Counted from the stretch's first letter, positions 16,091 through 24,715 are shown. The stretch: 33,397 nucleotides of DNA from Candidatus Latescibacter anaerobius SCGC AAA252-E07 (GCA_000403035.1 AQSL01000159.1:1-33397); one strand, 5' to 3'. The notes: a model not told the origin generated them from the sequence alone. Numbers and translations: made by a program.

Positions 16091-17607
16091 TACCTGTAAT
16101 CAAGAACTTTAATTGAAATTCTACCTATTATTCTCAGAAGTTCTACCAGTCTGTCATATTCTCCTCTCACAAGCGTCACATGGGTAGCATCGGCTATATC
16201 CTGACCAAAGAAAGGATCCAGATCGTGCCAGACACCATTATGAAAAACCGATGGCCAGCTGTGGTATCGAAATTTCCCATCTTCATGATATACAAGTCCC
16301 ATATTGATCTGTGTGAGAATACCAACAGACCGTGCAAGCGCAGTGAAAAGTTTGGTATATTCTTCACAATCGCCCTTGCGTTCCCTGAGAATATCAACAG
16401 AACGAACGAGGTCAAGACCTTTGACTTTCTTCATGTTATCAAAAACCCAGCGATTTATTGACTTTGCCATTGCAAGCGTATCCTGACCGGCAACAATAAT
16501 CTCTTGTGCGATTCGTAATATTCGAGCATCTCTGGACTGAATATAATCGCTTGTTCCGGTGAGAGATGTATCGATAAGCGCCATCTGAATTCCAAACTGC
16601 CTTTTCTCGTCTGTCACTATCGGTTTATTATAAATTTCGTAAATAACCGGTATATTTGATAATTTTTCCTGGTTTGACGGGGTTATATCAATATGCGCTG
16701 TACGGATACCGTCAAGTTCGATTTTCATATACTCCACATTTCTTGGATTACGAATCGGCTGATTGGGAATAAGAACCAGTTCTTTTAATACATCATTCCC
16801 GATGGTAACCTCAAGAGGCAGAAGAAATACATCACGTTGCGTAGTGTTCTCAATTGAAAGGTTCCCGAGTTCACCTCCAAAAAACATATAACCATCGGCT
16901 TTTGCCACTCTGCCGTGGTTGTCCAGCCATATAGTTGACGTATTGTTTTTAAACGTTATATCATACCTCTGTAAAACCATGCTCTCATCATCAAAAATAA
17001 AAATCTCTTTTCCCCTTCTGACACAATCAACCATATAATCGGAAAAAATAACCGGGTCAAACACCATTAAACTCATCGCAGCCACTTCGGACCTCTGTAT
17101 GTAAAACGGTACTCCTACAGGAAAGGTAATAGTTTCATCCACCAGAAAAGAGCCCATACGTTTCGGGGCATGAAGAAAGTTTTGAACTTCAATATAAAGT
17201 GTGTCGTTTCTGACAGAACCGCTGAAAACGGATGAATGGGCACCGGACCTGATTGTGAATTCCATTTGCCTGGTGACATAACTGGTCGAATCAATTGCTA
17301 TTACACTGTGAAAAAACACTTCCCTTGATAATCCGGCGAGGTTCATCTTAATAACATTTTCCTCGGCAGATAGAATAACATTATTGCGTTTGATGGTTAC
17401 TTCGGATCTGTAACCGACTTTATTGCCGTCCTTAAATACATTATAATACTGACGTTCTTCGGATTCCATCTTGACATCGGAGCTAAAATAACCCAGTTCT
17501 TCTTCTGTATTCTCAAGATAATGAGCTCTATATATAAATCCCATTGAAACAGCCCATAACACTGCCGATACCGCGAGCATTTTTAAGGGTTTTGACATTT
17601 TTACCAT
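16090..17607 (-). CDS. Membrane-anchored transglutaminase-like protein
   Basis: A 505-residue protein with one N-terminal membrane segment (about residues 8-26), so the bulk should be periplasmic. The middle (residues 45-330) is mostly beta-strand and unassigned. The C-terminal domain has the transglutaminase/papain-like triad: Cys414 in GDCEEYTKLFTALARSVGI, His449 in YHSWPSVF and Asp464 in WHDLDPFFGQ. Such domains act as cysteine peptidases or amide-bond ligases. The ATG at 17607 overlaps the tsaC stop as TAATG; an earlier in-frame start would lie deep inside tsaC and is rejected. The stop overlaps the ABC ATPase start, tying it to the exporter. Its substrate is unknown; handling an exported or wall peptide is inference. 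Confidence 0.85.
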   Translation of the reverse strand: MVKMSKPLKMLAVSAVLWAVSMGFIYRAHYLENTEEELGYFSSDVKMESEERQYYNVFKDGNKVGYRSEVTIKRNNVILSAEENVIKMNLAGLSREVFFHSVIAIDSTSYVTRQMEFTIRSGAHSSVFSGSVRNDTLYIEVQNFLHAPKRMGSFLVDETITFPVGVPFYIQRSEVAAMSLMVFDPVIFSDYMVDCVRRGKEIFIFDDESMVLQRYDITFKNNTSTIWLDNHGRVAKADGYMFFGGELGNLSIENTTQRDVFLLPLEVTIGNDVLKELVLIPNQPIRNPRNVEYMKIELDGIRTAHIDITPSNQEKLSNIPVIYEIYNKPIVTDEKRQFGIQMALIDTSLTGTSDYIQSRDARILRIAQEIIVAGQDTLAMAKSINRWVFDNMKKVKGLDLVRSVDILRERKGDCEEYTKLFTALARSVGILTQINMGLVYHEDGKFRYHSWPSVFHNGVWHDLDPFFGQDIADATHVTLVRGEYDRLVELLRIIGRISIKVLDYR

Positions 17608-18218
17608 TATTGTAACGCCTCTTTCAGCTGAGACTTTGATATACTTCCCTCTCTGACCATTGATAGAAAGCCGGAAGTACAATCAACAACGGTGCTGGGT
17701 TTTCCGGATGCAACATGGTGGGATCCGATAACCATATCAACCGTATCACCGAATTCCTCGATAGCTTTATTATATGTTAAAACAGGCGGTTGCCCTGAAG
17801 TATTTGCGCTTGTCGAAATAATCGGTCGTGCGAATTTCCTGGCAAGAGCTGCTGCGACAGGATGCGATGTTACTCTGAATGCAACACCGCCCGATAAGCC
17901 GATCAAATGTTCGGGAAGATCTATTTGAGGTTTGATAATAAGGGTTAACGGGCCCGGCCAGAATTTTTCCGCAAGTTTATGCGAAATATCTGAGAAAGAA
18001 CCGGCCATTTCTTCTACCTGTTTGAGCGAATATGCCAGAAGAAGCATGGTTTTCGGCTCTTCACGGTTTTTTAGAAACTGTATTTTCATGCATGCTTCCC
18101 TATTCAGAGGGTCACAACCGATACCATATACTGTCTCTGCAGGATAGACTATTATTCCACCGGCCTGAAGGATTGCGGCAGCTTTTTTTATGTCATTGAT
18201 ACAATCGGAACGATTCAT
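17607..18218 (-). CDS. tsaC: Threonylcarbamoyl-AMP synthase, TsaC/YrdC type
   Basis: A 203-residue enzyme that makes threonylcarbamoyl-AMP from threonine, bicarbonate and ATP for the t6A modification of ANN-reading tRNAs. Family hallmarks are GGIIVYPAETVYGIGCD at the N-terminus, the nucleotide-binding K-x-R (KNREEPKTM, about residues 50-58), KFWPGPLTLII, and RPIISTSANTSGQPP. The length matches the short TsaC form without the Sua5 extension. It follows purE by three bases and overlaps the next gene by TAATG, so it shares an operon with purine genes and an ABC module to which it has no obvious functional tie. Confidence 0.95.
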   Translation of the reverse strand: MNRSDCINDIKKAAAILQAGGIIVYPAETVYGIGCDPLNREACMKIQFLKNREEPKTMLLLAYSLKQVEEMAGSFSDISHKLAEKFWPGPLTLIIKPQIDLPEHLIGLSGGVAFRVTSHPVAAALARKFARPIISTSANTSGQPPVLTYNKAIEEFGDTVDMVIGSHHVASGKPSTVVDCTSGFLSMVREGSISKSQLKEALQ

Positions 18219-18221
18219 AAC

Positions 18222-18665
18222 CTAAAATTTTTTACGGTAATCGGCAATTTTTCCCGCCAGGTCAGAATTCGATAACGCAAGAATCTGTAGAGCAAGCAAA
18301 GCGGCATTCTTTGCGTTGGAAATACCCACCGTAGCAACAGGTATTCCTTTCGGCATCTGTACAATAGAATAAAGCGCGTCCACACCGTTTAAAGCACCTC
18401 CGGCTATCGGAATACCAATAACCGGGAGCGTTGTATGAGAAGCGATAACTCCCGGCAGAGCGGCAGAAAGTCCGGCCCCGGCGATAATTATCTTTATCCC
18501 TTTGCCGGCGGCAGTTCGTGCAAACTCAGCGGTTTTTTCCGGCTGCCTGTGAGCCGATAGAACATACCTTTCAAACGCGACTCCAAATTCTTCGAGAATA
18601 GTAAACGCATCCTGCATCACACTCTCATCTGATGTACTGCCGTATACTACAGCAATTTCTATCAT
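18222..18665 (-). CDS. purE: N5-carboxyaminoimidazole ribonucleotide mutase
   Basis: A 147-residue enzyme of de novo purine synthesis that converts N5-CAIR to CAIR. The substrate loop GSTSDESVMQ and the catalytic VLSAHRQPEKT are present, as are the IIIAGAGLSAALPGVIA and GVDALYSIVQMPKGIPVATV segments. The class I string AHLPG appears here as AALPG, so its His is replaced by Ala, as in some divergent homologs. I prefer the ATG at 18665, which has GGGG six bases upstream; an ATG four codons earlier (18677) lacks a ribosome site. It lies between purD (75 bases upstream) and tsaC. No purK is visible in the window, so whether it needs N5-CAIR or direct CO2 cannot be judged here. Confidence 0.92.
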   Translation of the reverse strand: MIEIAVVYGSTSDESVMQDAFTILEEFGVAFERYVLSAHRQPEKTAEFARTAAGKGIKIIIAGAGLSAALPGVIASHTTLPVIGIPIAGGALNGVDALYSIVQMPKGIPVATVGISNAKNAALLALQILALSNSDLAGKIADYRKKF

Positions 18666-18740
18666 TGGAAACCCCATGTGATTGACAAAGTACGATTGAC
18701 GAAAGCAAACGTTTCATAATCGCACATCATTCATTCTTTT

Positions 18741-20027
18741 CTATTCATTATCTATTAAATATTTCATTGCTTTATTACCAATATCGTTCCGGTAAAACGA
18801 ATCTTTTAAATGAATCTTTCCGGCAGCTTCGTAAGCACGTTTACGGGCCTGTGAAAAATCTGCGCCCCATCCTGTTACGCCGAAAACTCTGCCTCCGGAA
18901 GAAACAATATCTTCACCGTCAAACCGTGTCCCGGCATGGAAAACCTTTACCCCATCCAGACTGTCCGCTTCATCTATACCACTGATTTTCAAGCCTTTTG
19001 TATACGTACCAGGATATCCCCCCGAGGCAATAACGACACAGAGCGCATAACTGTTCGACGATCGAACCTGCGTTTTCGACAAATTACCCTCCACACATGA
19101 CATCATAATCTCTGAAAGATCGCCATCGAGAAGTGGCAGAACCGCCTGTGTTTCAGGGTCACCGAAACGGCAGTTGAATTCGAGCACTTTCGGTCCCTTT
19201 TCGGTTACAATTACACCTGTATAGAGGAGACCTTTATACGGTATACTCTCTGCAATCATTCCCTGTATAGTCGGCTGAATAAGCTCTTTTTCAATGGTAT
19301 TGAGGAGTTTCGATGTCACCAAAGGTGCCGGGGCATAGGCGCCCATACCGCCGGTATTCGGACCGGTATCACCGTCATGGGCGCGTTTATGATCCTGAGA
19401 AGATACCAGCAGTTTATAGGTAGAGCCGTCACACAGGGCTAAAATCGAGGTTTCTTCACCCTCCATATGCTCTTCGATTACTACCGAATGACCGGATTCT
19501 TCGAACATATCCTCAAGCATCATGTGCCTGAGAATTTTTTCCGCTTCATCAGGATCAGAAGCAAAAATTGCTCCCTTGCCCGCTGCAAGCCCGCTTGCCT
19601 TTATCCACATTTTCGAATCGAGCGACTTTGCATAGGAAACAGCTTCTTTATAATCATCGAAATCATCAAACTCCGCAGTAGGGATGTTATATTTTCTCAA
19701 AAGTCTCTTTGAAAAAATCTTGGACCCCTCGATCATCGATGCCTTTGCGGATGGCCCGAATGCAGGAATACCGGCCTCTTCAAGCAGATCGACAATTCCC
19801 ATGCAGAGCGGTACTTCCGGACCGACAGCGACAAGATCGATGTTTTCCGAAACAGCAAATTTTGCTACCGCGGTAACATCCTCTGCTTTTATATCAACAC
19901 ATTGTGCATATGAAGATATACCGGCATTACCGGGAGCCGCATATAGAGTTGTAACGTTTTTACTCTGGGACAGCTTCCATACAAGTGCGTGCTCACGTCC
20001 TCCGCCGCCTACAACAAGAACCTTCAT
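18741..20027 (-). CDS. purD: Phosphoribosylamine-glycine ligase
   Basis: A 428-residue ATP-grasp enzyme that joins glycine to phosphoribosylamine, the second step of purine synthesis. The N-terminal MKVLVVGGGGREHALVWKL, the APGNAGI motif, EEHMEGEETSILALCDG, the family signature around GDTGPNTGGMGAYAPAP and FNCRFGDPETQAVLPLL all agree, and the length matches known PurD. The start is the ATG at 20027, five bases after GGGG; the neighbouring ATG at 20030 is too close, and an in-frame start at 20057 is not conserved. It heads the operon that continues through purE and tsaC into the transglutaminase/ABC module. Confidence 0.97.
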   Translation of the reverse strand: MKVLVVGGGGREHALVWKLSQSKNVTTLYAAPGNAGISSYAQCVDIKAEDVTAVAKFAVSENIDLVAVGPEVPLCMGIVDLLEEAGIPAFGPSAKASMIEGSKIFSKRLLRKYNIPTAEFDDFDDYKEAVSYAKSLDSKMWIKASGLAAGKGAIFASDPDEAEKILRHMMLEDMFEESGHSVVIEEHMEGEETSILALCDGSTYKLLVSSQDHKRAHDGDTGPNTGGMGAYAPAPLVTSKLLNTIEKELIQPTIQGMIAESIPYKGLLYTGVIVTEKGPKVLEFNCRFGDPETQAVLPLLDGDLSEIMMSCVEGNLSKTQVRSSNSYALCVVIASGGYPGTYTKGLKISGIDEADSLDGVKVFHAGTRFDGEDIVSSGGRVFGVTGWGADFSQARKRAYEAAGKIHLKDSFYRNDIGNKAMKYLIDNE

Positions 20028-20162
20028 CATTTCCCCTTTTAAAATTTTCTTATTCAAAATTCAAGATTCAAAGTATTTTTCAATCGTAGAAACCTTTGAA
20101 ATATACATCAATTTACATCTTTTTAACCGGAAGAACTGTTACCAAATTCAATCATACCTGAC

Positions 20163-20963
20163 TTATGCTCCCAATCCTCCTATGGCACCAATAATGCTTA
20201 TAGTAACGATACGAAACACAAACCATATAATCAGCATTGGGATCAAAGCCCTTGAAAGGGATTTTTTTGCAAACACTGATATCCCGATACTGATAATGAT
20301 TATAAACCATAACATGAATATGTCTATATCAAATAATTTTACCAGGAAATTGTTTTCCAATCCTTCAGGGAAAATGGTTCCAAGTGATATTTTTGCCTGG
20401 GCAAATGACTCGAGGTATAGTATAACCGGCAGTTTTGCCAATGATCCGACCAGCGTTACAACAGAACCGAGCGCTCCGATTTTGAATGCATCATTAAACG
20501 CCAGCTTTTCATTCAGAACCCAGTGTGTAACAGCCATCATGACCAGTGCAACCAACAGAAGCCATATAAATACTCCGACCACCGATGAAACATTTGCCAT
20601 CACATGCTGAAATCCGGCCATTCTTTCCATCGTTTGTTTCATTTGTTCAATTCTTGCAGCTTTTTCTTCTTCGGTTAAGCCGGTAGTACGCTCGATGCGT
20701 TTAACAGTCGATTCAATCTGGTCGTTTCTGATGTAATCTTTTCCAATGTTAATCAGTATGAGACTGATAAGGATTGACAGCACCAACGGTATAATCCAGT
20801 CAAACTTGCTGCTTTTTACTGAAAGACTTTTATATACTAACTGTGGAGAAAAAAGCACCATAAGCACACGTTTCAGAGGACTTTTAATTAATTCATCTTC
20901 TTCAAAGTACTCATCATTTTCATTCAAATCATCGTTCCTTATCAATTCATTTTCCTCAGTCAT
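20163..20963 (-). CDS. YIP1-family integral membrane protein
   Basis: A 266-residue inner-membrane protein. A charged, acidic N-terminal tail (about 30 residues) precedes the segment SPLKRVLMVLFSPQLVYKSL, which is typical of bacterial YIP1 proteins. It is followed by five hydrophobic segments (about 57-75, 125-150, 160-185, 212-230 and 235-260), with a charged helical stretch (TGLTEEEKAARIEQMKQTM) after the first. Function in bacteria is unknown. The ATG at 20963 overlaps the Era stop as ATGA, so the two are translationally coupled; a TTG three codons earlier would be inside era and is less likely. It is followed by a 135-base spacer before purD. Confidence 0.82.
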   Translation of the reverse strand: MTEENELIRNDDLNENDEYFEEDELIKSPLKRVLMVLFSPQLVYKSLSVKSSKFDWIIPLVLSILISLILINIGKDYIRNDQIESTVKRIERTTGLTEEEKAARIEQMKQTMERMAGFQHVMANVSSVVGVFIWLLLVALVMMAVTHWVLNEKLAFNDAFKIGALGSVVTLVGSLAKLPVILYLESFAQAKISLGTIFPEGLENNFLVKLFDIDIFMLWFIIIISIGISVFAKKSLSRALIPMLIIWFVFRIVTISIIGAIGGLGA

Positions 20964-21895
20964 TTTTTCCAAAGCCCTATCTCACGCAGGTACATATCCT
21001 TGTTTCTCCAGTCCCTGCGTACTTTTACATGGAGATCAAGGTACACTCCGCAGCCAAGAAATTCTTCAATACCCAACCGGGCCTTCGTGCCAATCTCTTT
21101 GATAGTCCTTCCGTTTTTACCTATAATAATAGGTTTTTGTGACTTTTTTTCAACTAAAATTGAGGCATGGATAACACATTTCGGCATTTTTTCTTTATAC
21201 TCGTCTATTACAACAGCGCTTGAATAGGGAATTTCCTCACTCATCATGAGAAAAATCGCCTCACGAATAATTTCTGCAACAAAAAATCGTTCAGGCTGTG
21301 AAGATATAATATCATCGGGATAAAGCTTGTTTTCAACGGGAAGGTTGTTTAAAACCGCATTAAAAAGTTCATCTGTTCCATCACCCAAAAGGGCTGATAC
21401 AGGGAATATTTCCGATTCGGGAAACAATTCCGCGGTTTGTTCAATCATGTGCAGAAGCTTCACCTTTTTTATACTATCAATTTTATTAAGAACTATAATA
21501 CCTTTTTTGGTTTTTATGGATTCCGCAAGTTTCACCATGGACGGATTGTGCTGTATCCTGAATGTTTCGACATCGATCATGAAAAGAATTATATCGGATT
21601 CTGCGATGGCACTTGTAATAAATGAAGCCATAACTTCCTGCATTCTATATCGAGGCCGAAGTATCCCCGGGGTATCAATAAAAATGATCTGGTAGTTCTC
21701 AGCGGAAAGAATTGATGTGACATTTGACCGTGTAGTCTGCGGTTTTGGAGTAACAATCGATACCTTTTCCTTGAGATATTTGTTCATCAAGGTTGATTTC
21801 CCGGCATTGGGAAGACCAACGATTGCAACGAATCCGCATTTATGCTCAGAACCGACTTTTTGTTTATCAATATGTAACGGCATTATATTCAGCAT
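20960..21895 (-). CDS. era: GTPase Era
   Basis: A 311-residue GTPase that binds the 3' end of 16S rRNA and aids 30S assembly. G-box motifs are clear: G1 GLPNAGKST, the switch region PKPQTTRSNV, G3 DTPGI, G4 NKID and G5 SALLGDGTDEL. The C-terminal KH domain has IIIGKNGRTIKEIG followed by VYLDLHVKVRRDWRNKD. The N-terminal 17 residues before CGFVAIVG are longer than in many Era proteins; an ATG at codon 5 is an alternative start, and neither has a clear ribosome site. It follows a repeat-bearing 225-base gap, which probably contains its promoter, and is coupled to the YIP1 gene by ATGA. Confidence 0.96.
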   Translation of the reverse strand: MLNIMPLHIDKQKVGSEHKCGFVAIVGLPNAGKSTLMNKYLKEKVSIVTPKPQTTRSNVTSILSAENYQIIFIDTPGILRPRYRMQEVMASFITSAIAESDIILFMIDVETFRIQHNPSMVKLAESIKTKKGIIVLNKIDSIKKVKLLHMIEQTAELFPESEIFPVSALLGDGTDELFNAVLNNLPVENKLYPDDIISSQPERFFVAEIIREAIFLMMSEEIPYSSAVVIDEYKEKMPKCVIHASILVEKKSQKPIIIGKNGRTIKEIGTKARLGIEEFLGCGVYLDLHVKVRRDWRNKDMYLREIGLWKK

Positions 21896-21902
21896 TTAAG
21901 GG

Positions 21903-22057
21903 GTGAGGTGAAAAAGGACTTTTTCACGTACCATGTACAAAATCTATTATTCCGTCGCGGTCACCTGTCTCGTCGACCAGACGGAAGGGCATATAAATAG
22001 GCGCTCCGCTCTGACTCTTGACAGCATGTTCCTTAAGCTAAGATGGTTTTCACCACG
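21903..22057. repeat. Inverted-repeat-bounded intergenic element, copy B
   Basis: Occupies most of the gap 21896-22120 between the PorV-like stop and era. The left end GTGAGGTGAAAAA (21903-21915) begins a perfect hairpin GTGAAAAAGGACTTTTTCAC (21908-21927). The right end TTTTCACCACG (22047-22057) is the complement of GGTGAAAA. The core CTTGACAG is at 22017-22024. Positions 21985-22054 match copy A without gaps at about two thirds of sites. Just beyond the right end, TTTTTCACGTA at 22078-22088 repeats 21920-21930. No reading frame of useful length was found. Confidence 0.6.
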
Positions 22058-22120
22058 TTTATAAAAGGTACTTTTCGTTTTTCACGTATTCTTAAATGCA
22101 ATGCAGCGTAACGTGTACCA

Positions 22121-23095
22121 TTAGAAACGTACAGACATCGAGATACGGTGTGTGCTGTCAAGTCCGTCGTCAGAAAGAAACGCATAATCAAATGATGTTG
22201 ACGATATGAGTGGAAGTTTCATTAAGCCCAGACCGAATGTGCCTGTTCCTGCTGCCGAACCGGCTCGAAAAGCCACAAGCTTTTTCATTATATACTCACC
22301 GCCAATATTCATGGTTTTTATCCCCTTCTCGTCCGGTGAATCACCAAAAAAGAGCATGGACGCAGAAACGGTGTAATCCCCACCTAACCAGGGCATCACG
22401 CTGGAATATGCCAATCCCGCATCCATGATTGCGGCAATTCGGTCGTTGGCTTTACCGTCCCAGGCAACGGTTGTGCCTGTTATATCCCGCAGCAATATAC
22501 CCAGATCCCAGTGTTCACTCATACCGTAGTGTAGTCCCATATCTATTCCGTACCCGAATGCCGTATCAGGGCCGATTGACCTGCGAATTATTTTTAACGA
22601 TGCGCCAACAGCGATTTTCCCGGAAAATTTGCGCGCGGATGAGAGATACAACGCATAATCCGTAGCGTCCTCCTTCGAGGCAACCTCCGGGCGGTTATCC
22701 TCACCAAGAGGTTTCGAGGTATCCCATAAACGTGTATATTTAATATTTCCGACGCCACTATGTAAAAGAGTTAAACCCATGGACAAATCTTCCGATAACG
22801 GCATGCCAAATGAAATGGTGTTGTAGTTAATAAGACCTGCAAACTGCTCTGAATGCATGAGATTGATTTCTTTTACTGTTAAACGGGATAAACCGGCCGG
22901 ATTGTGATACGAAGAAGTTGCGCCGTCGGTGACAACGACATAGGAACTTCCCATGCCGAGCGCACGGGCGCCGGCTCCGAGTGAAAGAAAATCACCGGCA
23001 TAGTTTTCCGAGGCGAGGCAAACGTTCACGCTTAGTCCGACAGAAAGCACAACAAGCAACATAACCTTTTCAAGCTGTTTTTTTCCATGTATCAT
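22121..23095 (-). CDS. PorV/PorQ-like outer-membrane barrel protein (copy 3)
   Basis: A 324-residue outer-membrane protein with a signal peptide (about residues 1-28, ending CLASE). It carries the PorV string LGAGARALGMGSSYVVVTDG and then SYHNPAGLSRLT, near residues 38-72. Barrel strands fill the rest, and the last residues are MSVRF, with a terminal Phe. It is closest to copy 2 (3422-4426): both share GDF/GEF before the glycine string and a C-terminal pattern FDYA(F/Y) shortly before a His-Ile-Ser or Arg-Ile-Ser segment. The ATG overlaps the glycerate kinase stop (ATGA). The kinase link has no obvious functional meaning. The cargo or substrate is unknown. Confidence 0.85.
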   Translation of the reverse strand: MIHGKKQLEKVMLLVVLSVGLSVNVCLASENYAGDFLSLGAGARALGMGSSYVVVTDGATSSYHNPAGLSRLTVKEINLMHSEQFAGLINYNTISFGMPLSEDLSMGLTLLHSGVGNIKYTRLWDTSKPLGEDNRPEVASKEDATDYALYLSSARKFSGKIAVGASLKIIRRSIGPDTAFGYGIDMGLHYGMSEHWDLGILLRDITGTTVAWDGKANDRIAAIMDAGLAYSSVMPWLGGDYTVSASMLFFGDSPDEKGIKTMNIGGEYIMKKLVAFRAGSAAGTGTFGLGLMKLPLISSTSFDYAFLSDDGLDSTHRISMSVRF

Positions 23096-24423
23096 AGCGC
23101 TGGATTTCCGACAAGAAGCAGTTGAATATCCATGACATTCGTCCCGGTAGGTCCGGTGACAAGCAGATTTCCCGTTTTTTTCAAATAATTGTATGAGTCA
23201 TTATTCGTAAGATAATCATCAACGGCAAGTTTCTTTTTTTTTCCGATATGTACCGTTTCACCATCAACGATTCCACCGGCGGCATCTGTCGGGCCATCGG
23301 TTCCATCGGTTCCACCGCTCAGAAATACCACATCTTTCATGCCATCCAGATAACGTGATGCCGAAAGCGCCATTTCCTGATTACGGCCGCCTTTGCCTTT
23401 ACCGCGAACGGTTACCGTCGTTTCACCGCCTCCGATAATACATGCGGGCATATCGAGAGGATTTCCCGATGCCTGAATTTCTGACGCTATCGAGGCAAAA
23501 AAAGTTCCTGTTTCCGATGCCTCGCCTTCAATAAAAGTTGATAATACGAGTGTATTGAATCCCATATCAATTGCAGATTTTTGTGCGGCATTAACCGATA
23601 AGCGGTTATTTCCGATAAGCGTATTCTCTGCAAACGAGAGGAACGTATCGTTCGGTTTTGCAGTTTCGGGAATTTCGCCATCCACACCTTTTCGAAACCT
23701 TTCACGGACACTCTCCGGTATTGAATCCATGATTCCATAGCTCCTGCAGATTTCAAGACAGTCAGAAAAACGAGTGGTATCACACACCGCAGGACCCGAA
23801 GCAATGGTGTCAAGTTTATCACCTATCACATCCGATAATATCAGAACATGCAGTCTGGCAGGAAAAACCAGCCGTGCCATGCCGCCGCCTTTCAGTATCG
23901 ACAGATGTTTGCGAATGGTATTTAATTCACCTATATCGGCACCGGCAGCAAGTAAAAGTTTCGTTACTTCCTGTTTCTGCGCCAGAGTTATCCCATCTGC
24001 AGGAGCAGGCATTAAAGCCGAACCACCGCCTGAAAGCAGACATATCACGAGCGAATGTTCATCGGCTTCGGAAAGCATATTTACAATCTTAGCGGTACCG
24101 TATACGCCACGGCTGTCAGGTACCGGATGACTGCATTCATGAACATGTATATGGTTTAATGAAATTGCATGGCCATCTTTGGTATTAATCCATCCGTCTG
24201 TAATACGGTCATTGAGTATTTCTTCAACAGCCTGTCCCATACGTGCTGAAGCCTTACCGCCACCGACAACATATACTTTTCTATAAACACCCACGGGATA
24301 GTGTTTCGTGCCGATCCGAATCACATCCCCCTCGACTGTCATCACATCCTGTATACACCTGAAGGGATCCGCAGCTTTCACAGCGTCACTGAATATCGTA
24401 CGGGCTGCATCTTTCAAATTCAT
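23092..24423 (-). CDS. Glycerate 2-kinase (GckA/TtuD type, DUF4147 plus MOFRL)
   Basis: A 443-residue enzyme predicted to phosphorylate glycerate to 2-phosphoglycerate with ATP. The N-terminal DUF4147 domain shows VYVVGGGKASARMGQAVE, HPVPDSRGV, VICLLSGGGSALMPAPADG, LNTIRKHLSILKGGG and LILSDVIGD. The C-terminal MOFRL domain has IIGGGETTVTVRGKGKGGRNQE and FLSGGTDGTDGPTDAAGGI. All core motifs are intact. The start ATG at 24423 has only a distant GGAA. It is the first gene after a 292-base gap and is coupled to PorV copy 3. It probably links serine, glyoxylate or glucarate breakdown to glycolysis, but no pathway partner is next to it. Confidence 0.92.
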   Translation of the reverse strand: MNLKDAARTIFSDAVKAADPFRCIQDVMTVEGDVIRIGTKHYPVGVYRKVYVVGGGKASARMGQAVEEILNDRITDGWINTKDGHAISLNHIHVHECSHPVPDSRGVYGTAKIVNMLSEADEHSLVICLLSGGGSALMPAPADGITLAQKQEVTKLLLAAGADIGELNTIRKHLSILKGGGMARLVFPARLHVLILSDVIGDKLDTIASGPAVCDTTRFSDCLEICRSYGIMDSIPESVRERFRKGVDGEIPETAKPNDTFLSFAENTLIGNNRLSVNAAQKSAIDMGFNTLVLSTFIEGEASETGTFFASIASEIQASGNPLDMPACIIGGGETTVTVRGKGKGGRNQEMALSASRYLDGMKDVVFLSGGTDGTDGPTDAAGGIVDGETVHIGKKKKLAVDDYLTNNDSYNYLKKTGNLLVTGPTGTNVMDIQLLLVGNPAL

Positions 24424-24461
24424 ATCGGTACATTTCCATTATGTATCAGATTATGTAGTGA

Positions 24462-24670
24462 GGGCGGTGAAAAAGTATTTTCACACGCCCCGGATTTAAA
24501 TATGTGACTGTGATGTTGTCAAGGGCAAGACAAGCCGGCCTTTCATCATACGTATTGTTTATCAATGGCTTATCGCACGTAATACGTACTTATTTTTCAT
24601 ATTTATTCTCTTTTACAGGACGGCCCTTGACAGCTTATTATCCCGAAGGTATGAGTTTTTCACCTCGCTT
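24462..24670. repeat. Inverted-repeat-bounded intergenic element, copy C
   Basis: Fills most of the gap 24424-24715 between purB and the glycerate kinase gene. The left end GGGCGGTGAAAAAG (24462-24475) opens a strong hairpin (24462-24490), with stem GGGCG plus GTGAAAA. The right end TTTTTCACCTCGC (24656-24668) is the complement of GCGAGGTGAAAAA. Inside, TGTCAAGGGC (24517-24526) and GCCCTTGACA (24623-24632) form a perfect 10-base inverted repeat. CTTGACAG at 24626-24633 sits at the same distance from the right end as in copies A and B, to within one base. It has no coding potential. Confidence 0.65.
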
Positions 24671-24715
24671 GTAGTACTATGTCAATAAAAGGAGTTCGTT
24701 ATGTGGCAATCAGGG

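Noticed and set aside
19684..20610. Long plus-strand open frame opposite purD and the YIP1 gene
   Set aside because: It runs antisense to two well-supported genes, has no ribosome site or family motif, and its composition is that of a mirrored frame.
21985..22057. Element B as the remnant of a coding gene (minus-strand frame with an IYMPF peptide)
   Set aside because: The frame is about 37 codons between stops with no recognised family; the matching frame in copy A is also short and broken, so the similarity is better explained as DNA repeat.
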